17,686 nt of DNA from the NCBI GenBank assembly GCA_049608925.1, contig JBMYXZ010000018.1:1-17686 (forward strand). Reading direction: 5' to 3'. This document shows positions 6,806 through 14,266 of this stretch, piece by piece (the stretch's first letter is position 1; each line of letters opens with the position of its first letter). The notes under the pieces are model-generated. The model did no database searches, had not been told where the DNA came from, and saw only the letters and a list, made by a program, of their open reading frames with translations. This stretch comes from JBMYXZ01 sp049608925. Its GTDB lineage: Bacteria > Pseudomonadota > Alphaproteobacteria > JAGOMX01. A program made the position numbers and the translations under genes.

Positions 6806-8035
6806 TTAGGCGGTTTGCTTTTTGTCCTCAGCTGGTAGCATTAACAGCGCTATCATCGCGAGGCCCGCCATTACCGAGCTTGCATAAAAAATGTACTCGT
6901 TCGAGAAATACTTTGCAAGGTTGCCGGACACTGCATTGGTAATGAACAAGGCAAAACCAACAATCACGTAATAGATGCCAAACGCTGAGCCTCGAAGCTC
7001 GTCCGGGGCTGTGTCACACACTTTGGCAAGTAACAAGCTTTGGTTGATGCCCATCTGAAGTCCCCAGACGACAACACCAGATAGCACTAGCATCATAGTA
7101 GCCGTCGACGCCAACAGCATATTGGATATAATTACCAATAAGAATCCGCCGGCAAGTAATTTACGCCTGCCGAGCCTGTCCGATAAATAGCCTGCAGGAA
7201 ATGCTGCAATAAAGGCAGATAGGTTTTGTAAAATCATCACTAGTGGGAGATCGCATTCTTGCAGGCCAGCATGCTTAACCTGCAGGATCATGAAAACACC
7301 ACTGTAGTTGGATAGCATAAACAGGAAAGATACCAGAATGACCTTCCAATAACCGCTGGGCAGCATCAGGATGTCATTAAGGGAAATCTTCGCAGTTGCT
7401 TTTTTTGTTTCGACTGTGTTTTCCTGGTCTGCTGGCTTTTGTGGTCTGTCTTGAACAAACAGTACCAAGATTAAAATTGCCAGCAGCGTCGGTATTAGAG
7501 CCCACCAGAAAGCACTGTTATAATCTGTGCCAACGGTCCTGAAATACAACATCAACAATCCTGCACCCAGGCATGATCCCAGCAGCCCAAGGGTTGTACG
7601 CATTCCGTAGCATGCACCCTTATGTTCAGGCGGCGTCATATCCCCTACAAGAGCGTCACGCGGTGTTGCTTGAATACCGTTACCGATGCGGTCAACAACA
7701 CGGCCGATAGACATGATCAGCCCAGATGTGGCCAGCGGGAAAATCAGACGCGACACAGCAGTTAGGCCATATGCAATAACCAGCAAGACTTTACGCTTGC
7801 GCAACATGTCACTGATCGTGCCCGATAAAAGGCGCATTAACCAACCGGCCGCTTCAACCAGCCCTTCAAAAAAGCCCAATGAAGCAGTAGACCAACCCAG
7901 TACGGTTGTGATGTATATGGGGTACATCGTAAAAATTGCTACAGCTGATCCATTCAGCAGCAGACTGACAAAGCCTATCGCCCAGATGGTTTTTGGGATT
8001 TTTGAAAAAACAGAAATACTACTTGCAGAAGACAT
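6806..8035 (-). CDS. MFS transporter
   Basis: The 409-residue protein has the 12-helix layout of the major facilitator superfamily, with a charged central loop around QDRPQKPADQENTVETKK. The half-protein motif SDMLRKRK after helix 2 and SDRLGRRKLLAGG after helix 8 are MFS motif A copies, and RVVDRIGNGIQATPRDALVG is a conserved segment of one drug:H+ antiporter-like branch. The substrate is unknown. Position after fah and maiA suggests a linked aromatic amino acid or organic acid, but that is inference. The start ATG at 8035 has only a weak ribosome site (ACGG next to the ATG), so translation may depend on coupling to maiA, 35 bp upstream. Confidence 0.92.
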   Translation of the reverse strand: MSSASSISVFSKIPKTIWAIGFVSLLLNGSAVAIFTMYPIYITTVLGWSTASLGFFEGLVEAAGWLMRLLSGTISDMLRKRKVLLVIAYGLTAVSRLIFPLATSGLIMSIGRVVDRIGNGIQATPRDALVGDMTPPEHKGACYGMRTTLGLLGSCLGAGLLMLYFRTVGTDYNSAFWWALIPTLLAILILVLFVQDRPQKPADQENTVETKKATAKISLNDILMLPSGYWKVILVSFLFMLSNYSGVFMILQVKHAGLQECDLPLVMILQNLSAFIAAFPAGYLSDRLGRRKLLAGGFLLVIISNMLLASTATMMLVLSGVVVWGLQMGINQSLLLAKVCDTAPDELRGSAFGIYYVIVGFALFITNAVSGNLAKYFSNEYIFYASSVMAGLAMIALLMLPAEDKKQTA

Positions 8036-8070
8036 CCGTAACTGTTCGCTTTCTAAGGATTTGACGCTTG

Positions 8071-8742
8071 TTATAATGCGTCAGGTTGATTCTCTGGCCG
8101 GGCATCTGCAAAAGCAGACAATTCCATACAGGCGGCGGTAACATCACGAATTCTAGGGAATCTAGACATATCGCAGCCAAAACGCTCGGCGTTATATACT
8201 TGTGGAATCAAGCAAATATCCGCAAGCGTCACCTGCGATCCACATGTATATTTACCCCATTGGGAAAATTCTTGCAAGTGATTCTCAAGAACTTCAAATC
8301 CTTCGTATATCCAATGCTTTATCCAGGCATTTTTGTCGTCTTCAGATATATTCAAGTTGTTGGATAAGTACTTTAACACCCGCAGATTATTTATCGGGTG
8401 TATATCGATTGCAATAATATTGGCCAGTTCCCTGATCCTGGCACGCTGTGAGGTATCGCCAGGCAGAAAGCTGGGCGTAGGCACAGTTTCTTCAAGGTAT
8501 TCCAGGGCCGCCATTGACTGTGATAGTGTCCTACCGCTGGGCAAAGACAGTGCTGGCACCAGCCCCTGTGGGTTGATAGCCCGAAACTGTGGCTGCAGAT
8601 GCTCGCCCTCTCGAAGATTAACCGGAACAGTATTGTATGTAACCCGTTTAAGATTCAAGCCAATGCGTAGACGATAAGATGTCGACGAGCGGAAATAACT
8701 ATAGAGCGTACTGTCTTTGCTGCTCTTGGTTTCCGGCTTCAT
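8071..8742 (-). CDS. maiA: Maleylacetoacetate isomerase (zeta-class GST)
   Basis: This glutathione-dependent enzyme isomerises maleylacetoacetate to fumarylacetoacetate in tyrosine/homogentisate breakdown. The thioredoxin-like half begins TLYSYFRSSTSYRLRIGLNL, the family signature, with Ser19-Ser20-Thr-Ser at the glutathione site. NPQGLVPAL and SQSMAALEYLEE follow as in other GSTs. The C-terminal half includes TLADICLIPQVYNAERF. I chose the ATG at 8742 (MKPETKSSKD, 223 residues) because the family starts just before LYSYFRSS. An in-frame start at 8796 would add 18 residues lying wholly inside fah. Even so the gene overlaps the 3' end of fah by 44 bp, implying coupled translation. Cys, common in the SSC motif of eukaryotic forms, is Thr here, a tolerated variation among bacterial forms. 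Confidence 0.93.
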   Translation of the reverse strand: MKPETKSSKDSTLYSYFRSSTSYRLRIGLNLKRVTYNTVPVNLREGEHLQPQFRAINPQGLVPALSLPSGRTLSQSMAALEYLEETVPTPSFLPGDTSQRARIRELANIIAIDIHPINNLRVLKYLSNNLNISEDDKNAWIKHWIYEGFEVLENHLQEFSQWGKYTCGSQVTLADICLIPQVYNAERFGCDMSRFPRIRDVTAACMELSAFADARPENQPDAL

Positions 8743-9718
8743 AAGCTTCAACTTTCTGTTCAATTGATCCAAAGATAGACTGGCCGCTGGCATCATTCAT
8801 GTAAATTTTAACACTGTCACCAAACGACATAAACGGTGTCGTGGCAGAGCCGCTATTGATTACTTCCAGCATGCGCTTTTCAGCAATACAGGACGATCCT
8901 TTAGAGGTATCCTGATTTGAAACCGTACCCGAACCAATGATTGTTCCTGCTCCCAAAAAGCGTGTTTTCGCAGCATGGGCAATAAGTTGCGGGAAGTTGA
9001 AGGTCATATCAGGTCCTGCATCAGGGCTGCCAAATTGCTGGCCATTATATTCTGTGTACATCGGCAGATGCACGCGACCGTCTTGCCAGGCTGATCCCAG
9101 CTCGTCCGGGGTTACCATAACTGCCGCAAAGGCAGTCGCTGGTTTAGACTGCACAAAGCCAAAGTTTTTCCCCAGTTCGCTGGGAATAAGATTGCGCAGT
9201 GAAACATCATTCAAGATAGTGATCAATTTGATGTGATCATAAGCTTCCGTTTCTGTCACGCCCATCGGCACATCATCGGTAATCACAGCAATCTCGGACT
9301 CGAAGTCTATGCCGAATTCTTCTGAAGGCATCACGATAGAGTCCCTGCAGCCGATCATATTATCAGAGCCACCTTGGTACATCAGCGGGTCTGTCCAGAA
9401 GCTTTCGGGAAGCTCGGCCCCGCGTGCTTTTCTGACCAGCTCGACGTGATTGACGTATGCACTGCCATCCAGCCACTGATAGGCACGCGGCAGAGGAGCC
9501 ATCAAATTCTGTGGATTTAGGGAGAAGCTACCTTCGGCCGTACCATTATTTAGTTCGGAATAACGAGCCTGCAACTGCGGGGCGCAACGGCTCCAATTAT
9601 CGATGGCTTGTTGCATAGTCTGTGTGATGTCAGTAGCAGAGACAGCATTGGTCAAGTCCTTGCTGACCACTATTAATTGTCCGTCTCTTGTTCCGTCTCG
9701 TAATGTTGCCAGCTTCAT
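8699..9718 (-). CDS. fahA: Fumarylacetoacetase (fumarylacetoacetate hydrolase)
   Basis: This enzyme hydrolyses fumarylacetoacetate to fumarate and acetoacetate, the last step of tyrosine catabolism. The 339 residues match the two-domain bacterial form: an N-terminal domain (about 1-75), then the catalytic fold. Metal ligands of the family appear as Glu140 and Glu142 in DFESEIAVI and Asp171 in ITILNDVSLRN; GAGTIIGSGTVSNQD (about 257-270) is the conserved glycine-rich segment and KGSSCIAE follows. GTGAGG upstream supports the ATG at 9718. It heads the operon fah-maiA-MFS-DUF3429. The 62-bp gap to the oppositely directed 4.5S RNA gene must contain its promoter; TTGACA occurs there on the minus strand but without a well spaced -10. 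hmgA and hppD are not in the window. Confidence 0.94.
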   Translation of the reverse strand: MKLATLRDGTRDGQLIVVSKDLTNAVSATDITQTMQQAIDNWSRCAPQLQARYSELNNGTAEGSFSLNPQNLMAPLPRAYQWLDGSAYVNHVELVRKARGAELPESFWTDPLMYQGGSDNMIGCRDSIVMPSEEFGIDFESEIAVITDDVPMGVTETEAYDHIKLITILNDVSLRNLIPSELGKNFGFVQSKPATAFAAVMVTPDELGSAWQDGRVHLPMYTEYNGQQFGSPDAGPDMTFNFPQLIAHAAKTRFLGAGTIIGSGTVSNQDTSKGSSCIAEKRMLEVINSGSATTPFMSFGDSVKIYMNDASGQSIFGSIEQKVEAYEAGNQEQQRQYAL

Positions 9719-9746
9719 TGTTGCCTCACTTAATTATTTATTTTAC

Positions 9747-9775
9747 TTGTCAAACCATATGCCAGGTACTATAAA
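9747..9775 (+). promoter_or_regulatory. Promoter of the 4.5S RNA gene
   Basis: TTGTCA (9747-9752), 17 bp, TATAAA (9770-9775) is close to the sigma70 consensus at optimal spacing. Transcription would begin about six to seven bases later, at 9781-9782, which is exactly where the base-paired 5' end of the 4.5S RNA begins. The agreement of two independent signals makes this a strong call. Confidence 0.8.
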
Positions 9776-9780
9776 AACCT

Positions 9781-9869
9781 TGGCTGGCGGTGGACAGATA
9801 ATTTGTGAACCCGGTCAGGTTCGGAAGAAAGCAGCCGTAGCAAGTCTTATCTGGGTCACCGTTCAGCCA
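9781..9869 (+). ncRNA. ffs: Signal recognition particle 4.5S RNA (small bacterial form)
   Basis: This RNA binds Ffh and targets nascent membrane proteins to the translocon. The conserved apical domain is plain: GGTCAGGTTCGGAAGAAAGC, then AGCCGTAGCAAG, carrying the GGAA tetraloop and both internal loops that contact Ffh. The strands fold into one long hairpin: TGGCTG 9781-9786 with CAGCCA 9864-9869, CGGTG 9788-9792 with CACCG 9857-9861, and CAGATAA 9795-9801 with TTATCTG 9847-9853. Compared with the E. coli apical TCC-GGAA-GGA, this one reads TTC-GGAA-GAA, a paired change that keeps the stem. There is no T-run after the 3' end, so the end is probably made by processing. It is convergent with atpF, ending 21 bp from that gene's stop. 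Confidence 0.95.
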
Positions 9870-9890
9870 CTAAAAAAAATCCCAGAAAAC

Positions 9891-10364
9891 TTATTTCCCT
9901 AAAGATTTTAAAGCGCCGTCTGTATGTTGCTTATCAGCTTCTTTGGTCATACTAGCACGCAATAGATTTTCAGCAGCCGCCATCGCAACTTTGATAGCCT
10001 GATCACGGATATCTTTTTCTGCTTGCTGCTCGGCTTGTGTAATGCGCTGATCAACTAGTTTTTCACGGTGCTTCATATACTGCTCAAGCTCTTTATGGGC
10101 TTCCGAGCGTAGACGATCTGACTCTCGTTGAGCATGTTGGATAATTTCTTCTGCATGGCCTTCGGCTTCTTGATGCTTTTGCCAAATGTCATTCAGCAAG
10201 CGTTTTGCCTCATCACGCATTAGAGTCGCTTCTTGGATATCTTTAGCAATAGACTGGCTGCGTTCATCCAGGCCTACAATGGCAAGTCCCCATATTTTGC
10301 GACCTACTAGGCCCACAAAAATACCAAACGAAATAGCTACCCAGAAAGTTGGATCTTGGAACAT
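9891..10364 (-). CDS. atpF: ATP synthase F0 subunit b
   Basis: Subunit b forms the peripheral stalk that holds F1 against the rotor. The 157 residues show the classic layout: one N-terminal membrane helix (about residues 6-28, FWVAISFGIFVGLVGRKIWG), then a long charged coiled coil rich in Glu, Gln, Arg and Ala (LNDIWQKHQEAEGHAEEIIQ and on). The C-terminus AAENLLRASMTKEAD is the F1-facing end. The start ATG at 10364 lies one base after the TGA of the b' gene, so the two are translationally coupled. It is the last gene of the F0 operon; F1 genes are not attached, as is usual in alphaproteobacteria. Confidence 0.95.
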   Translation of the reverse strand: MFQDPTFWVAISFGIFVGLVGRKIWGLAIVGLDERSQSIAKDIQEATLMRDEAKRLLNDIWQKHQEAEGHAEEIIQHAQRESDRLRSEAHKELEQYMKHREKLVDQRITQAEQQAEKDIRDQAIKVAMAAAENLLRASMTKEADKQHTDGALKSLGK

Positions 10365-10365
10365 A

Positions 10366-10860
10366 TCAGGCCACCTTCTCGGAAATTGCTGTGTTGATAG
10401 CCTGCGTCATCTTGCCAGTATCAACTTCCATGGGGACCAGTTTCTCAACAGCAGCCTGTGCAATCGTCCCGGCGATTTGCTTCAGACCCTCCATAGACTT
10501 TTCTTTCTCTTTTTCGATATGCTTTTCGGCATTTCTAAGGCGTTCAATCAACCGGTCGGAAGCTTCTCTTTTGCGCTTGGCATTGAAAACCGCAACGTCT
10601 TGCAAGGAAACAACAATCTTTACATTGGCTTCCTCACGTGCTTTGGCCAGAAATTCTTCCAATTCTGCCCGCATAGTTTCTGCAGACTTTGTATGATCAT
10701 CTGCTGTACGCTTCAGGCCTTCGATACGTTCATATCGAGCCTGCAGAATACTGGCGACCAGCGGTATTCCAGCTTTCCACATATACACGACTATGGCTGT
10801 AAAGCAGACGAACAGCCAAAATATCTGTGAAGCAAAAGTTGTGACGTCTAATTGAGGCAT
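10366..10860 (-). CDS. atpF': ATP synthase F0 subunit b' (second b subunit)
   Basis: The b' subunit pairs with b in a heterodimeric peripheral stalk. MPQLDVTTFASQIFWLFVCF is the typical b' N-terminus, ending in a single membrane helix. A long charged coiled coil follows (ASILQARYERIEGLKRTADD and on) to residue 164. Separate b and b' genes are found in alphaproteobacteria, cyanobacteria and other phototrophs, which supports the taxonomic guess. AGGG about eight bases before the ATG at 10860 supports the start. The gap to atpE is 30 bp and that to atpF one base. Confidence 0.95.
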   Translation of the reverse strand: MPQLDVTTFASQIFWLFVCFTAIVVYMWKAGIPLVASILQARYERIEGLKRTADDHTKSAETMRAELEEFLAKAREEANVKIVVSLQDVAVFNAKRKREASDRLIERLRNAEKHIEKEKEKSMEGLKQIAGTIAQAAVEKLVPMEVDTGKMTQAINTAISEKVA

Positions 10861-10890
10861 CAGTCTACCCTTATTTCAGATTATCCAATC

Positions 10891-11118
10891 TTAAAAGACG
10901 TAGTAGATAACGAATGCCATACCTAGGGCAAAGAAAGCCACCGCTTCTGTAACCGCAAACCCAAAGATCGCAATCTTTTGCAGTTCTGGCTGAGAAGAAG
11001 GGTTGCGCGCAACACCGCTTAGGTATGATGAAAAGATATTTCCAAGACCGATACCCACACCAAAAAGGGCGATAGTCGACAGGCCTGCGGCGATAATCTT
11101 AGCAACTGATGGTTCCAT
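10891..11118 (-). CDS. atpE: ATP synthase F0 subunit c
   Basis: Subunit c builds the proton-driven rotor ring. The 75-residue hairpin has helix 1 with the glycine pattern GVGIGLGN (about 20-27), the polar loop ARNPSSQPELQ and helix 2 with the ion-binding carboxylate Glu58 in FAVTEAVAFFAL. No Na+-type ligand set is apparent, so proton coupling is likely. I chose the ATG at 11118, which has a strong AGGAGT ribosome site eight bases upstream. A longer in-frame start at 11166 would add 16 non-family residues and lies in the atpB-atpE gap. The A-rich stretch and strong ribosome site fit the high demand for this subunit. Confidence 0.96.
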   Translation of the reverse strand: MEPSVAKIIAAGLSTIALFGVGIGLGNIFSSYLSGVARNPSSQPELQKIAIFGFAVTEAVAFFALGMAFVIYYVF

Positions 11119-11151
11119 TCTGGTACTCCTTTTTTTTCTAGTCCAAATAGG

Positions 11152-11168
11152 GGTTGTCAATGACAACC
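11152..11168. repeat. Perfect inverted repeat between atpB and atpE
   Basis: GGTTGTCA (11152-11159) and TGACAACC (11161-11168) are perfect inverted repeats separated by one base, in the 53-bp gap just after the atpB stop. In RNA this gives a six-pair stem with a five-base loop. No T-run follows it in the direction of transcription, so it is not a normal terminator. It may stabilise or mark the end of the atpB segment of the message. Confidence 0.6.
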
Positions 11169-11171
11169 AGT

Positions 11172-11894
11172 TTAATGCAAATGCACAGCATCATGCAAAT
11201 ACATGCACGTCATCAAGGTGAAAACATATGCCTGGATGACAGCAACAAATAGCTCAAAGCCGGTCAGCAACGTATTAAGCAATAGCGGGCCCAAGCCTGC
11301 AATGCCCAACATTATTACAAAACCTGCAATGATCTTTAACAGTACGTGGCCGATTACCATGTTGGCGAACAGACGCAAAGACAAGGTAATAGGGCGAATC
11401 ATGTAAGAAATGATTTCAACGGGAATCAGCAAAGGCGCAATGTATATAGGCGTTCCTTCTGGGAAGAATAAGCTGAAGAATTTTGTGCCATGCTTAGCCA
11501 AGCCATAGCCCGTCACAATACAAAAAATTAACATGGCCATTGAGAATGTTACGATGATGTGGCTGGTAAATGTAAACCCATAGGGCAACATGCCGAACAA
11601 GTTACCCAGCAAGACAAACATAAAAATGCCGAAGACAAATGGGAAGAATACCATACCTTCCTTGCCGGTATTTTCGCGCAACATGTCTGCGATAAAGCCA
11701 TACACCATTTCCACCATAGCCTGGAATCTGCCTGGGACAACAGCTGCGCGTTGTGCACCAAAGTGGATAAAGGCGATAGTAGCAAGGGTTGCTGCCACCA
11801 TAAAGGCTGCAGAATTTGTAAAAGATATGTCTAATCCGCCGATATGTATCGGGATCAAAGGCTTAATTAGAAATTGATGAAATGGGTCTTGCAT
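11172..11894 (-). CDS. atpB: ATP synthase F0 subunit a
   Basis: Subunit a provides the two proton half-channels next to the c ring. The 240 residues begin MQDPFHQFLIKPLIPIHIGG, as in alphaproteobacterial homologues, and have the usual run of membrane helices. The essential Arg is in ITLSLRLFANMVIGH and the last helix carries GFELFVAVIQAYVFTLMTCM. The start ATG at 11894 has no recognisable ribosome site. atpI, often found before atpB, is absent. A UDP-sugar epimerase gene ends 66 bp upstream on the same strand. Only a weak promoter candidate is visible in that gap (TTAAAA, 18 bp, TATATA), so read-through is possible. Confidence 0.97.
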   Translation of the reverse strand: MQDPFHQFLIKPLIPIHIGGLDISFTNSAAFMVAATLATIAFIHFGAQRAAVVPGRFQAMVEMVYGFIADMLRENTGKEGMVFFPFVFGIFMFVLLGNLFGMLPYGFTFTSHIIVTFSMAMLIFCIVTGYGLAKHGTKFFSLFFPEGTPIYIAPLLIPVEIISYMIRPITLSLRLFANMVIGHVLLKIIAGFVIMLGIAGLGPLLLNTLLTGFELFVAVIQAYVFTLMTCMYLHDAVHLH

Positions 11895-11960
11895 AATTGT
11901 TGTTTATCACTCATCTAACCCAGTTTTTAACAGATATATACAGCCACCGCAACCTGATTT

Positions 11961-12950
11961 TTAACTTGCTTCTTCAAGGTCTTGTTTGTGAAATTCTGCA
12001 TACCACTCGATAAACCTAGGGATACCCTCGGCAATTGCCGTCTTTGGAGCATACCCAAGAATTTTTTCTGCTTCAGAAATATCTGCAAATGTTTCATGAA
12101 CATCCCCTGGCTGCATCGGAAGCATCTCGATGTTGGCGGATTTTCCAAGGGCTTTTTCAATGGTTGCAATAAAATCCATCAAGTTTTCCGCTTGATGATT
12201 GCCCAGATTAAAAACGGCATGAGGGGATGAAGCACCAGGCGGCGAATCGATTGCCGCTATAACCCCTGAAACAATATCATCTATATAAGTGAAGTCGCGC
12301 TTTAGGTTGCCATTGTTGAAAATCTTAATTGGCCTGTCTGCCAGAATGTCGCGTGCAAAAGAATAATAAGCCATATCAGGCCTGCCCCACGGCCCATATA
12401 CAGTGAAAAACCGCAGTCCAGTAGCGGGTATCTTATAGAGGTCTGCATAGGCATACGCCATTAATTCATTAGCCTTCTTAGTGGCACCGTACAAAGATTT
12501 TGGCTGATCAGTCTTCTGATGCGTGGCATAGGGCATCTCTGTGTTGCTGCCATAAACGGAAGAAGAACTGGCATACACCAAATGCTGGAATCCTTCACGG
12601 GCACGGCAAAGTTCTAAGATCGTCAGAAAGCCGGTCAGATTTGAATCGGCATAGGCATAAGGGTCTTTGATAGAATAGCGCACCCCTGCCTGTGCCGCTA
12701 GGTGCACAATCTTCAGAATATCAGGGTGGGAACACCACAGATCCATCATGGCTGTTTTATCTGCAATATCCACCTGATGAAATGTAAAGCTACTGTATTG
12801 TTGCAAGATCTCCAGGCGCGCCTGTTTAAGTGCAGGGTCGTAATAGTCATTCAAATTGTCTATGCCTACGACAGATTCACCAGCCTCAAGAAGCTTTTTT
12901 GACGTGTGAAAGCCAATAAATCCTGCGGCCCCTGTTACCAGAATTGTCAT
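11961..12950 (-). CDS. NAD-dependent UDP-sugar epimerase, probably UDP-glucuronate 4-epimerase
   Basis: This extended short-chain dehydrogenase has 329 residues. The NAD-binding motif GAAGFIG is at residues 7-13 and the active site is ASSSSVYG (127-134) plus Tyr154-x3-Lys158 in SLYGATKK. DNLNDYYDPALKQARL near the N-terminus and the segment FFTVYGPWGRPDMAYYSFAR are typical of the CapI/LpsL type that converts UDP-glucuronate to UDP-galacturonate for surface polysaccharide; other UDP-hexose epimerases are possible. Its ATG follows directly after the TAG of the upstream MFS gene with no base between, so the two are coupled. It lies on the same strand as the F0 operon and may share its transcript. 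Confidence 0.88.
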   Translation of the reverse strand: MTILVTGAAGFIGFHTSKKLLEAGESVVGIDNLNDYYDPALKQARLEILQQYSSFTFHQVDIADKTAMMDLWCSHPDILKIVHLAAQAGVRYSIKDPYAYADSNLTGFLTILELCRAREGFQHLVYASSSSVYGSNTEMPYATHQKTDQPKSLYGATKKANELMAYAYADLYKIPATGLRFFTVYGPWGRPDMAYYSFARDILADRPIKIFNNGNLKRDFTYIDDIVSGVIAAIDSPPGASSPHAVFNLGNHQAENLMDFIATIEKALGKSANIEMLPMQPGDVHETFADISEAEKILGYAPKTAIAEGIPRFIEWYAEFHKQDLEEAS

Positions 12951-14234
12951 CTATGATTCCTTTTGCTGCGGGAAAGTCTCGCGTACAAAATGCATCATGA
13001 CAAAAGCAATCACCAGGCAAATGGGGATAACGGTAAGGCCAAAGGTATAATCTGCGGCCGTGTATTGCGGGACATTGTTAATCTCGGTTCCATCCCAATA
13101 CATATTTACCAGAGAACCCACAATGCTGTGGAAAAAAGCGCCACTTAGCATGACAATCATGTTCGTAAAGCCCAACACAACACCGCTGTATTTAATCGGC
13201 ATGATCTCAGTCGCTGCAGCAAAGCACAGAATCTGAGATGTGAAGAAAAATCCTGTCAGGAACATCAATACGTATGTCATCCACAAAGGAACCCCAGGCA
13301 CGAAAATGATTATCATGAACAGAACAAGGTTGATTAATGATCCATATTTCATGATGCTTTTGCGCGTCTGGTGTTTTTCCGTAAGGTAAGCAATTACGGG
13401 GGATCCGACGCTGATGCCAATAAACATCGAGGTCACTGCAATGGCCGCAATGGTTTCTGTAATGCCGTATTTATGTTCAAAGAAAGAAACACCCCAAAGG
13501 TCGCCTAGAATAGCCAGCGGCACATACATCAACATGCCATAAAGGGCGATCATCCAGTTTTGAGGACTTTTCATAATGCGCTTTACGCCGTCTAGAAGCG
13601 GCGGTGATTTGGCCTGATCTTTGTCTAGAGATCCGTCATAGCTTCGGCGTTCAGGCACGCCCACCAAAATCACGGCAGCAATCAGCACACCTGCGCCACC
13701 TACAGCAAATAGAGTGTCTTGCCAGCCGAGATAGTTCAGCAGCAGCTCAAGCGGGGCGCCACCAATTGAGGCACCTACAGTTCCCGATAGCATGGTCACA
13801 GCCACGACCATCGCAAAGGATCTTGGCGGGAACCAAATTGTACCCAACTTCAGTGTTCCGAGATATCCACAGGCCGATCCCATGCCCATTAAGAATCTGC
13901 CAACCCAGGCAGTTGAAGCACTTTCGGCAAAGGCAAACAAGATGCAAGCTGCCCCACATGTTGTAGCCGCCAACATCAGCAAACGCCTGGGGCCCCATTG
14001 GTCCATCATCACGCCCAACGGTATTTGCATACTGGCATAAGCAATGTAATAAGCACCGGTGATGGTGCCCAGCATTGTGGCATCAATATCAAAAGCTGCC
14101 ATCAGCTCGTCGGTCATGATGTTGGGAGAAACACGAATGAGAAATTGATAACAATAGAAGAAAGCACCACAGAGAATCACGCTCCACGCGCGAAATTTAC
14201 AGAAACTGGTTTCTTTTTGAGAATTTAAGGTCAA
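12951..14234 (-). CDS. MFS transporter with TTG start
   Basis: A 427-residue, 12-helix major facilitator protein. Motif A reads GVMMDQWGPRRLLML after helix 2, and FLMGMGSACGYLGTLKLG and LSGTVGASIGGAPLELLL follow. A basic, charged central loop (VPERRSYDGSLDKDQAKSPP) separates the halves. I cannot name the substrate. No in-frame ATG is suitably placed near the N-terminus; the frame opens at TTG (14234), with GGA about nine bases upstream, and the first helix begins about 15 residues later. It is the first gene of a minus-strand run and sits behind a near-perfect promoter. Its stop abuts the epimerase start. Use of TTG may dampen translation from a strong promoter. Confidence 0.9.
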   Translation of the reverse strand: MTLNSQKETSFCKFRAWSVILCGAFFYCYQFLIRVSPNIMTDELMAAFDIDATMLGTITGAYYIAYASMQIPLGVMMDQWGPRRLLMLAATTCGAACILFAFAESASTAWVGRFLMGMGSACGYLGTLKLGTIWFPPRSFAMVVAVTMLSGTVGASIGGAPLELLLNYLGWQDTLFAVGGAGVLIAAVILVGVPERRSYDGSLDKDQAKSPPLLDGVKRIMKSPQNWMIALYGMLMYVPLAILGDLWGVSFFEHKYGITETIAAIAVTSMFIGISVGSPVIAYLTEKHQTRKSIMKYGSLINLVLFMIIIFVPGVPLWMTYVLMFLTGFFFTSQILCFAAATEIMPIKYSGVVLGFTNMIVMLSGAFFHSIVGSLVNMYWDGTEINNVPQYTAADYTFGLTVIPICLVIAFVMMHFVRETFPQQKES

Positions 14235-14266
14235 AAAATTTTTCCAATCTATAGATACATCTAGGC

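Noticed and set aside
7686..8141. Plus-strand open frame of 151 codons over the MFS gene
   Set aside because: Antisense shadow of the 6806-8035 transporter.
9603..9902. Plus-strand open frame of 99 codons across the fah start and the 4.5S RNA
   Set aside because: It covers the fah N-terminus in antisense, the promoter and the structured RNA; no ribosome site or family pattern.
10186..10830. Plus-strand open frame of 214 codons across atpF and atpF'
   Set aside because: Antisense to two clear ATP synthase genes; the Phe/Cys/Ser-rich product reflects antisense reading of Glu/Lys/Ala-rich coiled coils.
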